Assembly: GCF_023715155.1 (NCBI RefSeq)
Contig: NZ_JAMBNQ010000030.1
Coordinates: 1 to 61,922 of the forward strand
Direction: 5' to 3'
Length of the DNA: 61,922 nucleotides
Source: Neobacillus mesonae
GTDB lineage: Bacteria > Bacillota > Bacilli > Bacillales > Cytobacillaceae
The position numbers were made by a program, and so were the translations under genes. The first letter of the stretch is position 1. Each line of letters begins with the position of its first letter. Below are positions 52,673-61,317 of this stretch, piece by piece. Under the pieces are notes generated by a model, which saw only the letters and a list, made by a program, of their open reading frames with translations, did no database searches and was not told the origin of the DNA.

Positions 52673-54997
52673 TTAAAACAACTGCATCTGCTCACTTTTT
52701 TTATCGTTATTTTTATCATCTGCTGTTATATAACCCATTGATTTATAACCTTTAAACCGCTTTTCATACATGGTTTTTAGAACTGGAACATGTAAATCCA
52801 CATAATCAAAAACTTTTACTTCCTGCTTGTTGGAATGAATTCTATGCAGTCTTCCCACATATTGCTGGAGAGTGCCTTTCCAGGAGATTGGCATTGCTAA
52901 AAAAAGCGTATCCAGCCGTGGATCATCAAATCCTTCACCGATATATTTTCCCGTTGCAATGACTAGTCGTTCTTCGTTATCAGCTATATTCTCAAGCCGT
53001 TGTAACTCTAATGACCGCTCTTTCTTGGTCATATTTCCTGTTAAAACAATGATGTTTTTGGCAAAACCTTTAAATTGGTTTCGAAGATGTTCAAGATGCT
53101 CGACTCTTTCCGTTAGGATGATGGGGGATCGCCCTTTGTCTAGTTCATGTAAAACATCATCAAATAGTAATTGATTACGAACGTCATCCGATAAAATGGC
53201 ATGATAAAGTTCTTGAATATCAGTTGCTTGTGAACGGAAATGTGTAAACCTTGGAATTAAAGTATGCTTAAACGGCCTGATTTTTGCTTGAACTTTGGCA
53301 TCTGTCTTATAACGAATAGGGCCGCACTGCATAAAGATGATAGGATGCAGGCCATCTTTACGAATGGGCGTAGCAGTAAGACCATATATATTTCTCGCTC
53401 GAACCTGCTTTACTACTTTTTCAAAACTAAACGCAGAGATATGGTGGCACTCATCTACAATAATTTGGCCATACTGTGTGATAAAGGATTTAATTCCGCC
53501 TTTTGAAATTAAACTTTGTATAGTCGTTACATCAATTTTTCCTGTAATCTTCTTTTTGCCTCCTCCAATTTGACCAATATCATTTGGTGAGATAGTAAGA
53601 AAATTGGACAAACTATCGATCCATTGCTGTAAGAGTTGAATTCTGTTAACAATGATTAATGTGTTAGTTTTCCGTTTTGCAATCGATGCGGCGGCAGTAA
53701 CTGTTTTTCCGAAACCAGTGGAGGCGGAAAGTGTGCCGTTTTCATAATCTAATAGTGCTGTGACAGCTTCTTCCTGTTGAGAGGTTAACTCTCCCTTAAA
53801 GTTTACTTCAAATTTTTCTCCAGAAAATGATTGATCTTCTATCTCTAGTTCAATGGAATGTTCTTGCATCAGTTTTTTTAAATCTTCGAAGCAGCCCCGC
53901 GGTAAGATTAGATTTTGTGAATTCTCATCAAAGCAGCTTATCACCTTTTGTATTCCATAGGTTGACATTCTTTTAGACTGCGCCTTATAAAATTCAGGAT
54001 TCTTAAAAGATGCCAGTGCTATCATTTTTGAAAAAATAGGAGATGGAATTCCCTGTTTTGGTATATGCAGGCCGTTTTTAACGATAACTTTTATTTTAGA
54101 AGGCGGCGGTAAAGTATTGTCAGGTTTGTCTTTGGAGTCAATTAATTGATTAAACACAGCTAAAATATCCTGTTTGTTTATTTTTTCAATTGAAGAAAGA
54201 TACAGCCATTGATCCGGGAAGGGATGAAAGTTTTCATCAACAAACACACTATTACCCCCGTTTTTTGATTGGAGCTGCAGCGGCAAAGCGATGAGATTAC
54301 CGAAACCTCCTTTAGGCATTGTATCTTGGTTGGGAAACATTCTGTCAAAGGAGTCCATGCCTATTTGGCGGCGTTTCTCTAATGCTTTTGTTAGAAGCTG
54401 TGTGCCTAGTTTTCTTGCTAATGACGCAGGTATTCTATCGGAAAAGAAGATCCATACATGTGCACCGTTTCCGGACCTTGAACGTTCAATATAAACCGGT
54501 AATTTACTATTTTTACATACACTTATAAACGCCTGTACATCATGCTGCCAGTTTTGTTTGTCAAAATCAAAGGCAAGGAAATAACATGTTTCATCGTGAA
54601 GGAGTGGGTATAGGCCAACTGTTTTTCTCCCGCTTAAATGTTGAAAGATTACTTGATTTGTGAGCGGTGAGAGTTTCCGATGCTGGCATTCCGAACATTT
54701 AATTATGGGTTTTTGACAAATGGGTTTTTCCCATTCAAAATCACATGCAGGGGTATAACCGCTTCGACCATCCTTGGATTCCCAACGCAAAGCAAAGACA
54801 TCAGTTCTGCCTTTAAATAAGCTATTAAATAGATGAATTTTTTCTTCAGGCAATGATCGATTACTAACAGTCGTCTCTCTTATAGTAATGTTCGCTGATT
54901 CATCCCGCTGATGCATCATGTTTGATAGAAGCTGTTTTAAATACATATTTTCTTTTTTTACCCGATCCAACTCTTTTAATAGAAGATGATATTCCAC
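52673..54997 (-). CDS. Primase-helicase: TOTE-type AEP domain fused to a superfamily 2 helicase
   Basis: A 774-residue protein combining a primase and a helicase. Residues ~1-35 are a coiled coil. An archaeo-eukaryotic primase (AEP) domain follows, with the metal motif AFDFDKQ near 142, SRSGNGAHVW near 173 and QDTMPKGGFGNLIALPL; a Cys-rich segment (CQKPIIKCSECQHRK) may bind zinc. The SF2 helicase has Walker A STGFGKT near 424, DECHH near 515, LTATPIRKDG and the C-terminal GEGFDD and QYVGRLHR. Pfam names this primase type after TOTE conflict systems. It is a single gene with no nuclease partner visible here. Role in phage conflict or repair is inference. Confidence 0.85.
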   Translation of the reverse strand: MEYHLLLKELDRVKKENMYLKQLLSNMMHQRDESANITIRETTVSNRSLPEEKIHLFNSLFKGRTDVFALRWESKDGRSGYTPACDFEWEKPICQKPIIKCSECQHRKLSPLTNQVIFQHLSGRKTVGLYPLLHDETCYFLAFDFDKQNWQHDVQAFISVCKNSKLPVYIERSRSGNGAHVWIFFSDRIPASLARKLGTQLLTKALEKRRQIGMDSFDRMFPNQDTMPKGGFGNLIALPLQLQSKNGGNSVFVDENFHPFPDQWLYLSSIEKINKQDILAVFNQLIDSKDKPDNTLPPPSKIKVIVKNGLHIPKQGIPSPIFSKMIALASFKNPEFYKAQSKRMSTYGIQKVISCFDENSQNLILPRGCFEDLKKLMQEHSIELEIEDQSFSGEKFEVNFKGELTSQQEEAVTALLDYENGTLSASTGFGKTVTAAASIAKRKTNTLIIVNRIQLLQQWIDSLSNFLTISPNDIGQIGGGKKKITGKIDVTTIQSLISKGGIKSFITQYGQIIVDECHHISAFSFEKVVKQVRARNIYGLTATPIRKDGLHPIIFMQCGPIRYKTDAKVQAKIRPFKHTLIPRFTHFRSQATDIQELYHAILSDDVRNQLLFDDVLHELDKGRSPIILTERVEHLEHLRNQFKGFAKNIIVLTGNMTKKERSLELQRLENIADNEERLVIATGKYIGEGFDDPRLDTLFLAMPISWKGTLQQYVGRLHRIHSNKQEVKVFDYVDLHVPVLKTMYEKRFKGYKSMGYITADDKNNDKKSEQMQLF

Positions 54998-55151
54998 AAT
55001 AAATCCCTCATAAAATAGTTTTTATACTATCATTTTACCAAAATTGAAGGAAGGTATTCAAAGGATGGAAAATCTTATTTACAGTAATTAGTTAAAGGCC
55101 ACTAATAATCGGTATAATAATTGTATTAACTGAAAAAGGAGCTTTTAAAAA

Positions 55152-55913
55152 TTGGATTTACAATTAGCAGGAAAAAATGTACTAATCACCGGGGGATCAA
55201 AGGGGATTGGAAAAGCTATCACCAAAGTGTTTTTGGAAGAGGGAGCAAATGTTGCTATTTCTGCCCGGGGAATGGAATCCTTAGAAAAGGCAAAAGAAGA
55301 ACTTGGAGGCAATGTTACCGTTTTTCAAGCGGATGTTACGGTTGCGGATGAACGGATTAAACTGATTCATGCATTTATTGAACAATATGGAAAAATGGAC
55401 ATCTTAATCAATAATGCGGGCGGCAGTAATGGCGGGAAAGCGCTGGAAACCGATATGGATTTGTATTATAAAGCCATGGAGTTAAATTATTTTTCTGCTG
55501 TCCATTTAAGCAAGTTGGCTGTAGAATGTATGAAAAAACAAAGGTCTGGTTCAATCATTAATATTACTTCCATTTACGGAAGAGAGAGTGGAGGGAAGGT
55601 CACCTATAACAATGCTAAATCAGCCCTTATAAGTTTTACAAAGGCATTGGCAGATGAAGCAATTTCATATGGAATCAGGGTGAATAGTTTAGCGCCTGGG
55701 AGCATTTTACACGCGACAGGGAATTGGCAAAGACGACTGGAGGAAAATCCTAAAGGCATAAAAGACTTTGTGAATAAGGAAATACCTGCAGGCCGTTTTG
55801 GGAAGCCTGAAGAAATCGCAAATGTCGCAGCATTTCTTGCTTCTGAAAAAGCCTCCTGGATCGTGGGTGCCAGCATCAATGTTGATGGCGGGCAGTCGAA
55901 GATGAATTTTTGA
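55152..55913 (+). CDS. Short-chain dehydrogenase/reductase
   Basis: A 253-residue NAD(P)-dependent SDR oxidoreductase. The cofactor motif TGGSKGIGKAI, the NNAGGSNGG loop, catalytic Ser in NITSIYG, the YNNAK Tyr-Lys pair and the GASINVDGGQSKMNF C terminus are intact; the last block resembles 3-oxoacyl-ACP reductase-like SDRs. TTG 55152 follows AAAGGAGC. Substrate is unknown. It is divergent from the primase-helicase gene. A short open frame follows. Confidence 0.9.
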   Translation: MDLQLAGKNVLITGGSKGIGKAITKVFLEEGANVAISARGMESLEKAKEELGGNVTVFQADVTVADERIKLIHAFIEQYGKMDILINNAGGSNGGKALETDMDLYYKAMELNYFSAVHLSKLAVECMKKQRSGSIINITSIYGRESGGKVTYNNAKSALISFTKALADEAISYGIRVNSLAPGSILHATGNWQRRLEENPKGIKDFVNKEIPAGRFGKPEEIANVAAFLASEKASWIVGASINVDGGQSKMNF

Positions 55914-55915
55914 TA

Positions 55916-56047
55916 TTGAAGCTAGAGAAAGAATTAACAGAAAAAACTAATCCAGGAAAAATCATTAGGGGAGAGATTGATTGGACAGAAAAAAGAGTCA
56001 TTGCAGAACTTACCAGGGATCTGGCAGTCAAAAGTCGAATTTCCTGA
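55916..56047 (+). pseudogene. Short open frame after SDR gene, possible gene remnant
   Basis: A TTG-started 43-codon frame directly after the SDR stop reads KLEKELTEKTNPGKIIRGEI then DWTEKRVIAELTRDLAVKS. It has coding-like composition but no ribosome site. A neighbouring frame continues with protein-like sequence (KVEFPDYVQVEFCYKDRTQV) to a stop at about 56105, so a frameshift could have split one gene of about 60 residues. I do not recognise the family. It could equally be chance. Confidence 0.3.
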
Positions 56048-56085
56048 TTATGTGCAGGTAGAATTCTGTTATAAGGATAGAACAC

Positions 56086-56132
56086 AAGTACCAGGCGCTC
56101 TTTGAAATATGGTAGGTGCCCGGTACTTTTTT
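56086..56132 (+). terminator. Terminator after SDR region
   Basis: AAGTACCAGGCGC (from 56086) pairs imperfectly with GGTGCCCGGTACTT (ending 56127) and is followed by TTTT. Its GTACC-GGCGC arms are a variant of the TGCC-GACACC family. Confidence 0.7.
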
Positions 56133-56573
56133 ATGGTGATATACAGAAGTCCTGGCCGGCAGCAATTTTTTGTGGCCCTTTCTATAATATTTTTCAACAT
56201 ATAATTGAAAAAATAACTTAGAGAAGCTGGCGGTAAACCATTTTATACAGAATCCAGCTGAGTTGAAATATGGGCATAGATCATAGGTTCCGGCATTTGA
56301 TAATAAACAAATGATTGAATGGATGTTTAATAGTAAATGAAATCCTAATGCATCATTTTAATAGACAAATAAATTGAAAAATAAGACCGTATAGGTAAAT
56401 ACTAGCGGTCTTTTTCCAATAAAAAGGCTATATTACTATTCAGTTTAAAAGTCAAGAAAACATTTTTTAGATTTGAATCAAAAGGATTTAAGAAACAATT
56501 TAATACATATATTAAAATATTCAGTTATTACACACGATAAGGAATCTATTAGTGTCATAAAGGAGCTGTTCGA
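56131..56573. other. Intergenic region before the sigma-54 activator gene
   Basis: It holds a small terminator-like stem (AAGACCG 56383-56389 with CGGTCTT 56406-56412, then TTTCC) and AAGGAG of the next gene. I see no gene. Confidence 0.55.
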
Positions 56574-57932
56574 ATGCAAAAAGAAAGTGAAAAGATTGGA
56601 TGGCTGGAAGGAATTATTGAAGCCGTTCATGATGGAATTCTTGTGATAGATCAGGATGGAATCGTTCAATTAATTAATGAAGAATATACAAATATTACAG
56701 GCGTAAGAAAAGAGCAAATTATTGGAAAGCCTTTAATTGACGTGCGCCCCGGAGCAGTTTTGCCTTCTGTTTTAAAAACTGGAAAAGTGAAAGAAGGTGT
56801 GTTCCGTAAAGAAAAGGAAATGGAATATGTCGTTGATATGGCCCCTATTTATGAAAATTATGACATCATTGGGGCAGTATCCGTTTGCAAAAGCATCCCT
56901 GAGGTATATGAATTATCAATGGAATTGAGGAAGAGTAAACAAAGAGTAAGTCAATTGGAGAAAGCGGTTGGCCGAATTCATCAAGCAAGGTATACTTTTT
57001 CAGATTTAATCGGAAATACTCCCCTTTTTAAAAAGATGATTCATCAGGCGAAAAAGATTGCTGCTTCGAATCTTAGTATTTTAATTACTGGAGAATCGGG
57101 CACAGGAAAAGAGTTATTTGCTCAAGCGATTCATCAGGAAAGTACAAGAAATGACCAGCCCTTCATCCCTGTTAATTGTGCAGCGATCCCCGGCTCCCTC
57201 TTAGAAAGTGAATTATTTGGATATGAAGAAGGTGCCTTTACCAGTTCAAAGAGGGAAGGAAAAATAGGATTATTTGAACTTGCTAATAATGGAACCCTTT
57301 TTTTGGATGAAATTGGGGATATGACGCTTGAACTCCAAGCAAAGCTTTTACGTGTTCTGCAGGAGGGAACCTTTCGAAAAATTGGCGGATTAAAAGAAAA
57401 GCAGATTGATGTTCGGATCATTGCTGCAACTAATAAAGATTTGCAAAGCATGGTCCAAAAAGAGCGTTTCCGGGAGGACCTTTTCTATAGGATTAATACT
57501 GTTCAACTTCGGTTACCATCACTTCGGGAACGGAGAGGAGATATACCAGAAATTATTGCTTATTTTTTGCGGAATCAAAAATTTCAAATAGAGGAGGATG
57601 TAATCGATATTCTTATGCAATATGATTGGCCGGGGAATATTCGTGAGTTAAAAAATACAATTCATTATGCCATTAACATGACAGACAATGGCACTATTAC
57701 GTTGGAACATCTTCCGGAAACCATTAAAAATTCTTTTATCCTCCATAAAACAAAGTTCAAGACTCCCCAATCATTAGAAGAAATTATAAAAGAAACAGAG
57801 CGAAATGTGATAATGGAAACTCTAAAAGAAACAGGGATATCCGTTAAAGGCAAAAAGGCAGCAGCTAGGAAATTAGGGATTTCCTTAGCCTCTTTATATA
57901 ATAAAATGGCAAAACTTCATATTAATAAATAG
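56574..57932 (+). CDS. PAS-domain sigma-54-dependent transcriptional activator
   Basis: A 452-residue enhancer-binding protein. Residues ~8-115 are a PAS sensor (GIIEAVHDGILVIDQDGIVQLIN), followed by a short coiled coil (RKSKQRVSQLEKAVGRI). The AAA+ domain (about 145-380) has Walker A GESGTGKELFA, Walker B GTLFLDEIGDM and VRIIAATNKDL. The sigma-54-contacting loop reads GAFTSS instead of GAFTGA. The C-terminal Fis-type HTH is KGKKAAARKLGISLASLYNKM. ATG 56574 is eight bases after AAGGAG. It most likely binds the three palindromes at 57935-58039 and drives the operon downstream; the PAS ligand is probably a metabolite of that pathway. Confidence 0.93.
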   Translation: MQKESEKIGWLEGIIEAVHDGILVIDQDGIVQLINEEYTNITGVRKEQIIGKPLIDVRPGAVLPSVLKTGKVKEGVFRKEKEMEYVVDMAPIYENYDIIGAVSVCKSIPEVYELSMELRKSKQRVSQLEKAVGRIHQARYTFSDLIGNTPLFKKMIHQAKKIAASNLSILITGESGTGKELFAQAIHQESTRNDQPFIPVNCAAIPGSLLESELFGYEEGAFTSSKREGKIGLFELANNGTLFLDEIGDMTLELQAKLLRVLQEGTFRKIGGLKEKQIDVRIIAATNKDLQSMVQKERFREDLFYRINTVQLRLPSLRERRGDIPEIIAYFLRNQKFQIEEDVIDILMQYDWPGNIRELKNTIHYAINMTDNGTITLEHLPETIKNSFILHKTKFKTPQSLEEIIKETERNVIMETLKETGISVKGKKAAARKLGISLASLYNKMAKLHINK

Positions 57933-57934
57933 GA

Positions 57935-58039
57935 TTCTAAATATCTAGAAAAAACAGAAGGACTTCTAAAATCTTAGAAACCATTGGATGTAAAGGAATA
58001 AACACTATATTTTATAGTATTTGTTCTAGATTATTAGAA
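57935..58039. promoter_or_regulatory. Three 16-bp palindromic upstream activator sites
   Basis: TTCTAAATATCTAGAA (57935-57950), TTCTAAAATCTTAGAA (57964-57979) and TTCTAGATTATTAGAA (58024-58039) share TTCTA-N6-TAGAA. Centre spacings are 29 and 60 bases, and the last lies about 55 bases before the -24 element. They are the expected binding sites for the activator encoded just upstream. Confidence 0.85.
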
Positions 58040-58090
58040 ATAAAAAATCTTTACTTTTTAACAAAGCCTTATTGGATAAGGCTTATTAAG

Positions 58091-58107
58091 TTGGCACAGT
58101 TTTTGCA
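58091..58107 (+). promoter_or_regulatory. Sigma-54 (SigL) -24/-12 promoter
   Basis: TTGGCACAGTTTTTGCA matches the sigma-54 consensus, with GG at 58093-58094 and GC at 58105-58106, 12 bases apart. It lies ~45 bases before the transporter start and downstream of three activator palindromes. Confidence 0.92.
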
Positions 58108-58152
58108 TTTTTACATGTAAGCGTTTTAATAAATTGAAAAAGGGGGCATTTC

Positions 58153-59448
58153 ATGTTAGCTTTACTTGGTTTTTTGACAATTGCCATCTTCTTGTATCTA
58201 ATTTTATCAAAGCGGGTTTCTGTCATTGTTGCCTTGATTTTAGTCCCAGTCATCCTTGGTTTATTCTCTAGCAGCAGAGGAAAACTTGGGGAAATGATTT
58301 TAGAAGGGGTAACGGGGGTAGCCCCTACAGGAATTATGCTGGCCTTTGCAATTTTATATTTTGGTCTGATGAATAATACAGGTTTATTTGATCCAATTAT
58401 TTCGAGAGTACTAAAACTAGTAAAAGGTGATCCTTTAAAAATTGTCATCGGTACTGCAATGATAGCGATGGTGACCCATCTTGACGGCTCAGGAGCATCT
58501 ACATTCTTAATTACAATTCCTGCACTTCTTCCTCTTTATGATCGTTTAGGGATGAGCAGACTTGTTCTTGCCGGAGTCGTTGCCTTAGGGGCAGGAACCA
58601 TGAATATTGTCCCATGGGGCGGACCAACTGCACGTGCGGCTAGCGCACTTGGAGTAAATACCAATGATTTATTTAATCCGGTTATACCTGCAATGATTGC
58701 CGGTCTTATTTGGGTATTGTTTGTCAGCTATATCTTAGGAAGAAGAGAACGGGAGCGCTTAGGTGTTCAAGAGCTCGACTATGATTTTAACCAGGAGCTT
58801 AGTGAAGCAGAGCTAAAGTTAAGAAGACCAAGATTGTATTGGTTTAACTTCATATTAACTCTCATTACTCTTGTGGCACTTGTGAAAGTATGGCTTCCAC
58901 TGCCGATTGTCTTCATGGTTGCCTTTGCCGTAGCCTTAATCGTAAACTACCCAAATACAAAGGAACAGCAAGAGAGAATTACAGGTCAGGCAACTGGCGT
59001 TATTACAGTTGTATCAATCATATTTGCTGCAGGCGTTTTTACAGGTGTCCTTTCAGGAACGGGAATGATTGAAGCCATGGCAAAAGCACTTGTCAGCATT
59101 ATTCCAGATGGCGCCGGATCATTTATGACCTTAATTGTTGCCATCACCAGCATGCCTCTTAGTTTAGTATTTACACCGGATGCTTATTATTTTGGAGTTC
59201 TTCCGATTTTAAGTGAAACAGCCAATGCCTATGGGATTGCCCCTGTGGAGATAGGTCGTGCAGCGATATTGGGACAAATGACTACTGGTTTCCCTTTAAG
59301 CCCATTAACTGCTTCTACTTTCTTGTTGATCGGATTAGCTGGAGTCGAGCTAGGGGATCATCAGCGATTTATTTTTAAATGGGCATTTGGAACAACCATC
59401 GTAATGACGTTAGTCGCAATTTTAACAGGAGCGATTACTTTTTTATAA
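58153..59448 (+). CDS. CitMHS-family tricarboxylate/hydroxy-acid transporter
   Basis: A 431-residue transporter with 11-12 membrane helices, closely patterned on B. subtilis CitM: VAPTGIMLAFAILYFGLMNNTGLFDPI, LVKGDPLKIVIGTAMIAMVTHLDGSG and NIVPWGGPTARAASALGV. The family takes up metal-citrate complexes with protons. CitM reads ALDGDG where this has THLDGSG, so the substrate may be citrate or another organic acid linked to the AtuA genes. AAAGGGGG precedes the ATG. It is the first gene of the sigma-54-driven operon. Confidence 0.9.
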   Translation: MLALLGFLTIAIFLYLILSKRVSVIVALILVPVILGLFSSSRGKLGEMILEGVTGVAPTGIMLAFAILYFGLMNNTGLFDPIISRVLKLVKGDPLKIVIGTAMIAMVTHLDGSGASTFLITIPALLPLYDRLGMSRLVLAGVVALGAGTMNIVPWGGPTARAASALGVNTNDLFNPVIPAMIAGLIWVLFVSYILGRRERERLGVQELDYDFNQELSEAELKLRRPRLYWFNFILTLITLVALVKVWLPLPIVFMVAFAVALIVNYPNTKEQQERITGQATGVITVVSIIFAAGVFTGVLSGTGMIEAMAKALVSIIPDGAGSFMTLIVAITSMPLSLVFTPDAYYFGVLPILSETANAYGIAPVEIGRAAILGQMTTGFPLSPLTASTFLLIGLAGVELGDHQRFIFKWAFGTTIVMTLVAILTGAITFL

Positions 59449-59474
59449 AAAAACTACTTTAAGGAGTGTTAATT

Positions 59475-60782
59475 TTGCTGCGAATAGGGTCTGGTACTGG
59501 CTTTGCAGGTGATCGAATTGAACCGGCTAAAGCCTTGGTGGAGGAGGCAGATCTTGATTATCTAATTCTAGAAGGATTAGCGGAACGGACCATTGCCCTT
59601 TCTCAAAAACAAAAAAGGAAGAATCCTAAACTTGGATATAACGAGTATCTCGAAGAGCGTATACGTAATTTACTTCCTTCATTATTAAAAAATAATGTCC
59701 GCCTGATTACGAATATGGGAGCGGCTAATCCCGTCGGTGCAGCGGAAAAAATAGCAGAAATCGCTAAGGACTTGGGTTTGAATTGTAAAGTTGCGGCAGT
59801 TACTGGGGATGATGTGCTACAAAACTTAAACCGAAAATCGGAAGCCTTAGAAACAGGAAAAAATCTTCTGGACTATGAACCTATCCTTTCTGCGAATGCT
59901 TATCTAGGGATTGACGCACTGCTTCCTGCATTGTCATTAGATGCCAATATTATCGTAACAGGCCGTGTTGCCGATCCATCTCTTTTTCTTGCACCGATTG
60001 TCTACCATTACCAATGGAATAAAGAAAATTATAATTTAATGGGGCAGGGAATAGTAATCGGTCACTTACTTGAATGTGCGGGCCAAATTACAGGCGGCTA
60101 TTTCGCCGACCCTGGACATAAGGAAGTTGAAGGACTTGCTAATCTGGGTTTTCCCTTTGCCATCATTGAGCCAAATGGGAATGCTGTCATAACAAAACTT
60201 CCCAATACTGGCGGAATGGTTAGTCTGCAAACAGTAAAAGAACAATTACTATATGAAGTTCATGATCCCGAAAATTATCTTACTCCTGATTGTGTTGCAA
60301 ACTTCTCAACGGTACAGCTTAAAGAAATCGGTAAAGATCAAATCTTAGTCAGCAGTGCAACTGGAAAAAGAAAACCAGATAGATTGAAAGTTTCAGTGGG
60401 CTATCATGCCGGCTATTTAGGAGAAGGAGAAATATCATATGCCGGGTCAACAGCACTGGCAAGGGGAGAATTAGCAACTCAAATTTTAAATGAAAGATTA
60501 AAACCAAATCATCCGGAACTTAGAACAGATCTTATTGGGGTATCATCTTTACACCATGGACAATTTGGCAGTCATAGTCCCTATGAAGTCCGTGTTCGTG
60601 CAGCCGCGCTTTGCAAGGAGCCAAATGAAGCAAAGCGGATTGGTCATGAAGTTGAAGCCTTATACACAAATGGTCCAGCAGCTGGAGGCGGAGTTAGAAG
60701 CAGGGTCGAGGAGGTTATTGGAATTGTCTCAACCCTAATCGACCGTGATGCAATAAAGCTGAATACACATGTATGGGAGTGA
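59475..60782 (+). CDS. AtuA-like protein (DUF1446, acyclic terpene utilisation family)
   Basis: A 435-residue cytosolic protein of the AtuA/DUF1446 family. Signatures are RIGSGTGFAGDRIEPA at the start, YLILEGLAERT, ITNMGAANP, TGRVADPSLFLAPI, HLLECAGQITGGYFADPG and the GHEVEALYTNGPAAGGG C terminus. The family is named from a Pseudomonas citronellol/geranyl-CoA gene but its reaction is not settled. TTG 59475 follows AAGGAG by eight bases; the longer frame's GTG at 59466 overlaps that site. It pairs with the small downstream gene, which corresponds to the C-terminal domain of longer AtuA proteins. Confidence 0.9.
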   Translation: MLRIGSGTGFAGDRIEPAKALVEEADLDYLILEGLAERTIALSQKQKRKNPKLGYNEYLEERIRNLLPSLLKNNVRLITNMGAANPVGAAEKIAEIAKDLGLNCKVAAVTGDDVLQNLNRKSEALETGKNLLDYEPILSANAYLGIDALLPALSLDANIIVTGRVADPSLFLAPIVYHYQWNKENYNLMGQGIVIGHLLECAGQITGGYFADPGHKEVEGLANLGFPFAIIEPNGNAVITKLPNTGGMVSLQTVKEQLLYEVHDPENYLTPDCVANFSTVQLKEIGKDQILVSSATGKRKPDRLKVSVGYHAGYLGEGEISYAGSTALARGELATQILNERLKPNHPELRTDLIGVSSLHHGQFGSHSPYEVRVRAAALCKEPNEAKRIGHEVEALYTNGPAAGGGVRSRVEEVIGIVSTLIDRDAIKLNTHVWE

Positions 60783-60789
60783 AAGTAAA

Positions 60790-61104
60790 GTGAAACTAAT
60801 AGACATTGCACACAGTCGAACTGGAGATAAAGGAAATTCATTAAACATTTCATTAATTCCCTACAATGAGGACGATTATGAATGGTTAGGTGAAAAGGTT
60901 ACTGCTAATAAGGTGAAAGAGCATCTTAAGAATATTGTTAAGGGAAAGGTAACAAGGTATGATCTCCCCAATATTAGGGCCTATAATTTTGTATGTGAAA
61001 ATAGCTTAATGGGAGGGGTCACCACTTCGCTTGCCATAGATACTCATGGGAAAAGTATTAGTTCGGCTTTGTTAGAGATGGAAATAAAAACTCCATCTAA
61101 GTAA
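60790..61104 (+). CDS. AtuA-related small protein (ferredoxin-fold C-terminal domain homologue)
   Basis: A 104-residue protein matching the AtuA C-terminal domain: KLIDIAHSRTGDKGNSLNIS, LPNIRAYNFVCENSLMGGVT and a final SLAIDTHGKSISSALLEMEI. In many bacteria this domain is fused to the DUF1446 part; here the two are separate genes only 7 bases apart. GTG 60790 follows GGGAGTG; the longer frame's ATG 60769 lies inside the preceding gene. The pair should form one complex. A terminator follows. Confidence 0.9.
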   Translation: MKLIDIAHSRTGDKGNSLNISLIPYNEDDYEWLGEKVTANKVKEHLKNIVKGKVTRYDLPNIRAYNFVCENSLMGGVTTSLAIDTHGKSISSALLEMEIKTPSK

Positions 61105-61117
61105 AGCAGGGAAAACT

Positions 61118-61162
61118 GTGCCAGGTAAACCCTTATGTATAAAGGGTTCCTGGCACTATTAT
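61118..61162 (+). terminator. Terminator of the sigma-54 operon
   Basis: GTGCCAGG (61118) plus AACCCTT pairs with AAGGGTT plus CCTGGCAC (ending 61156), with a small bulge, followed by TATTATTTT. Its arms match the TGCC-GACACC family. Confidence 0.8.
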
Positions 61163-61317
61163 TTTGGCTTGAGAAAATCTCCGAGAATTTTAGCCTGGCA
61201 TTGGGGAAAAGGACCTGTAAATACCCCTAGAAGAAGATGATTGAGAAATACAGATTATATTCAATAGCTATAGAGTTCGGGTTTAACGATGCGAAGAGTT
61301 TCATAGACATGGGAATT

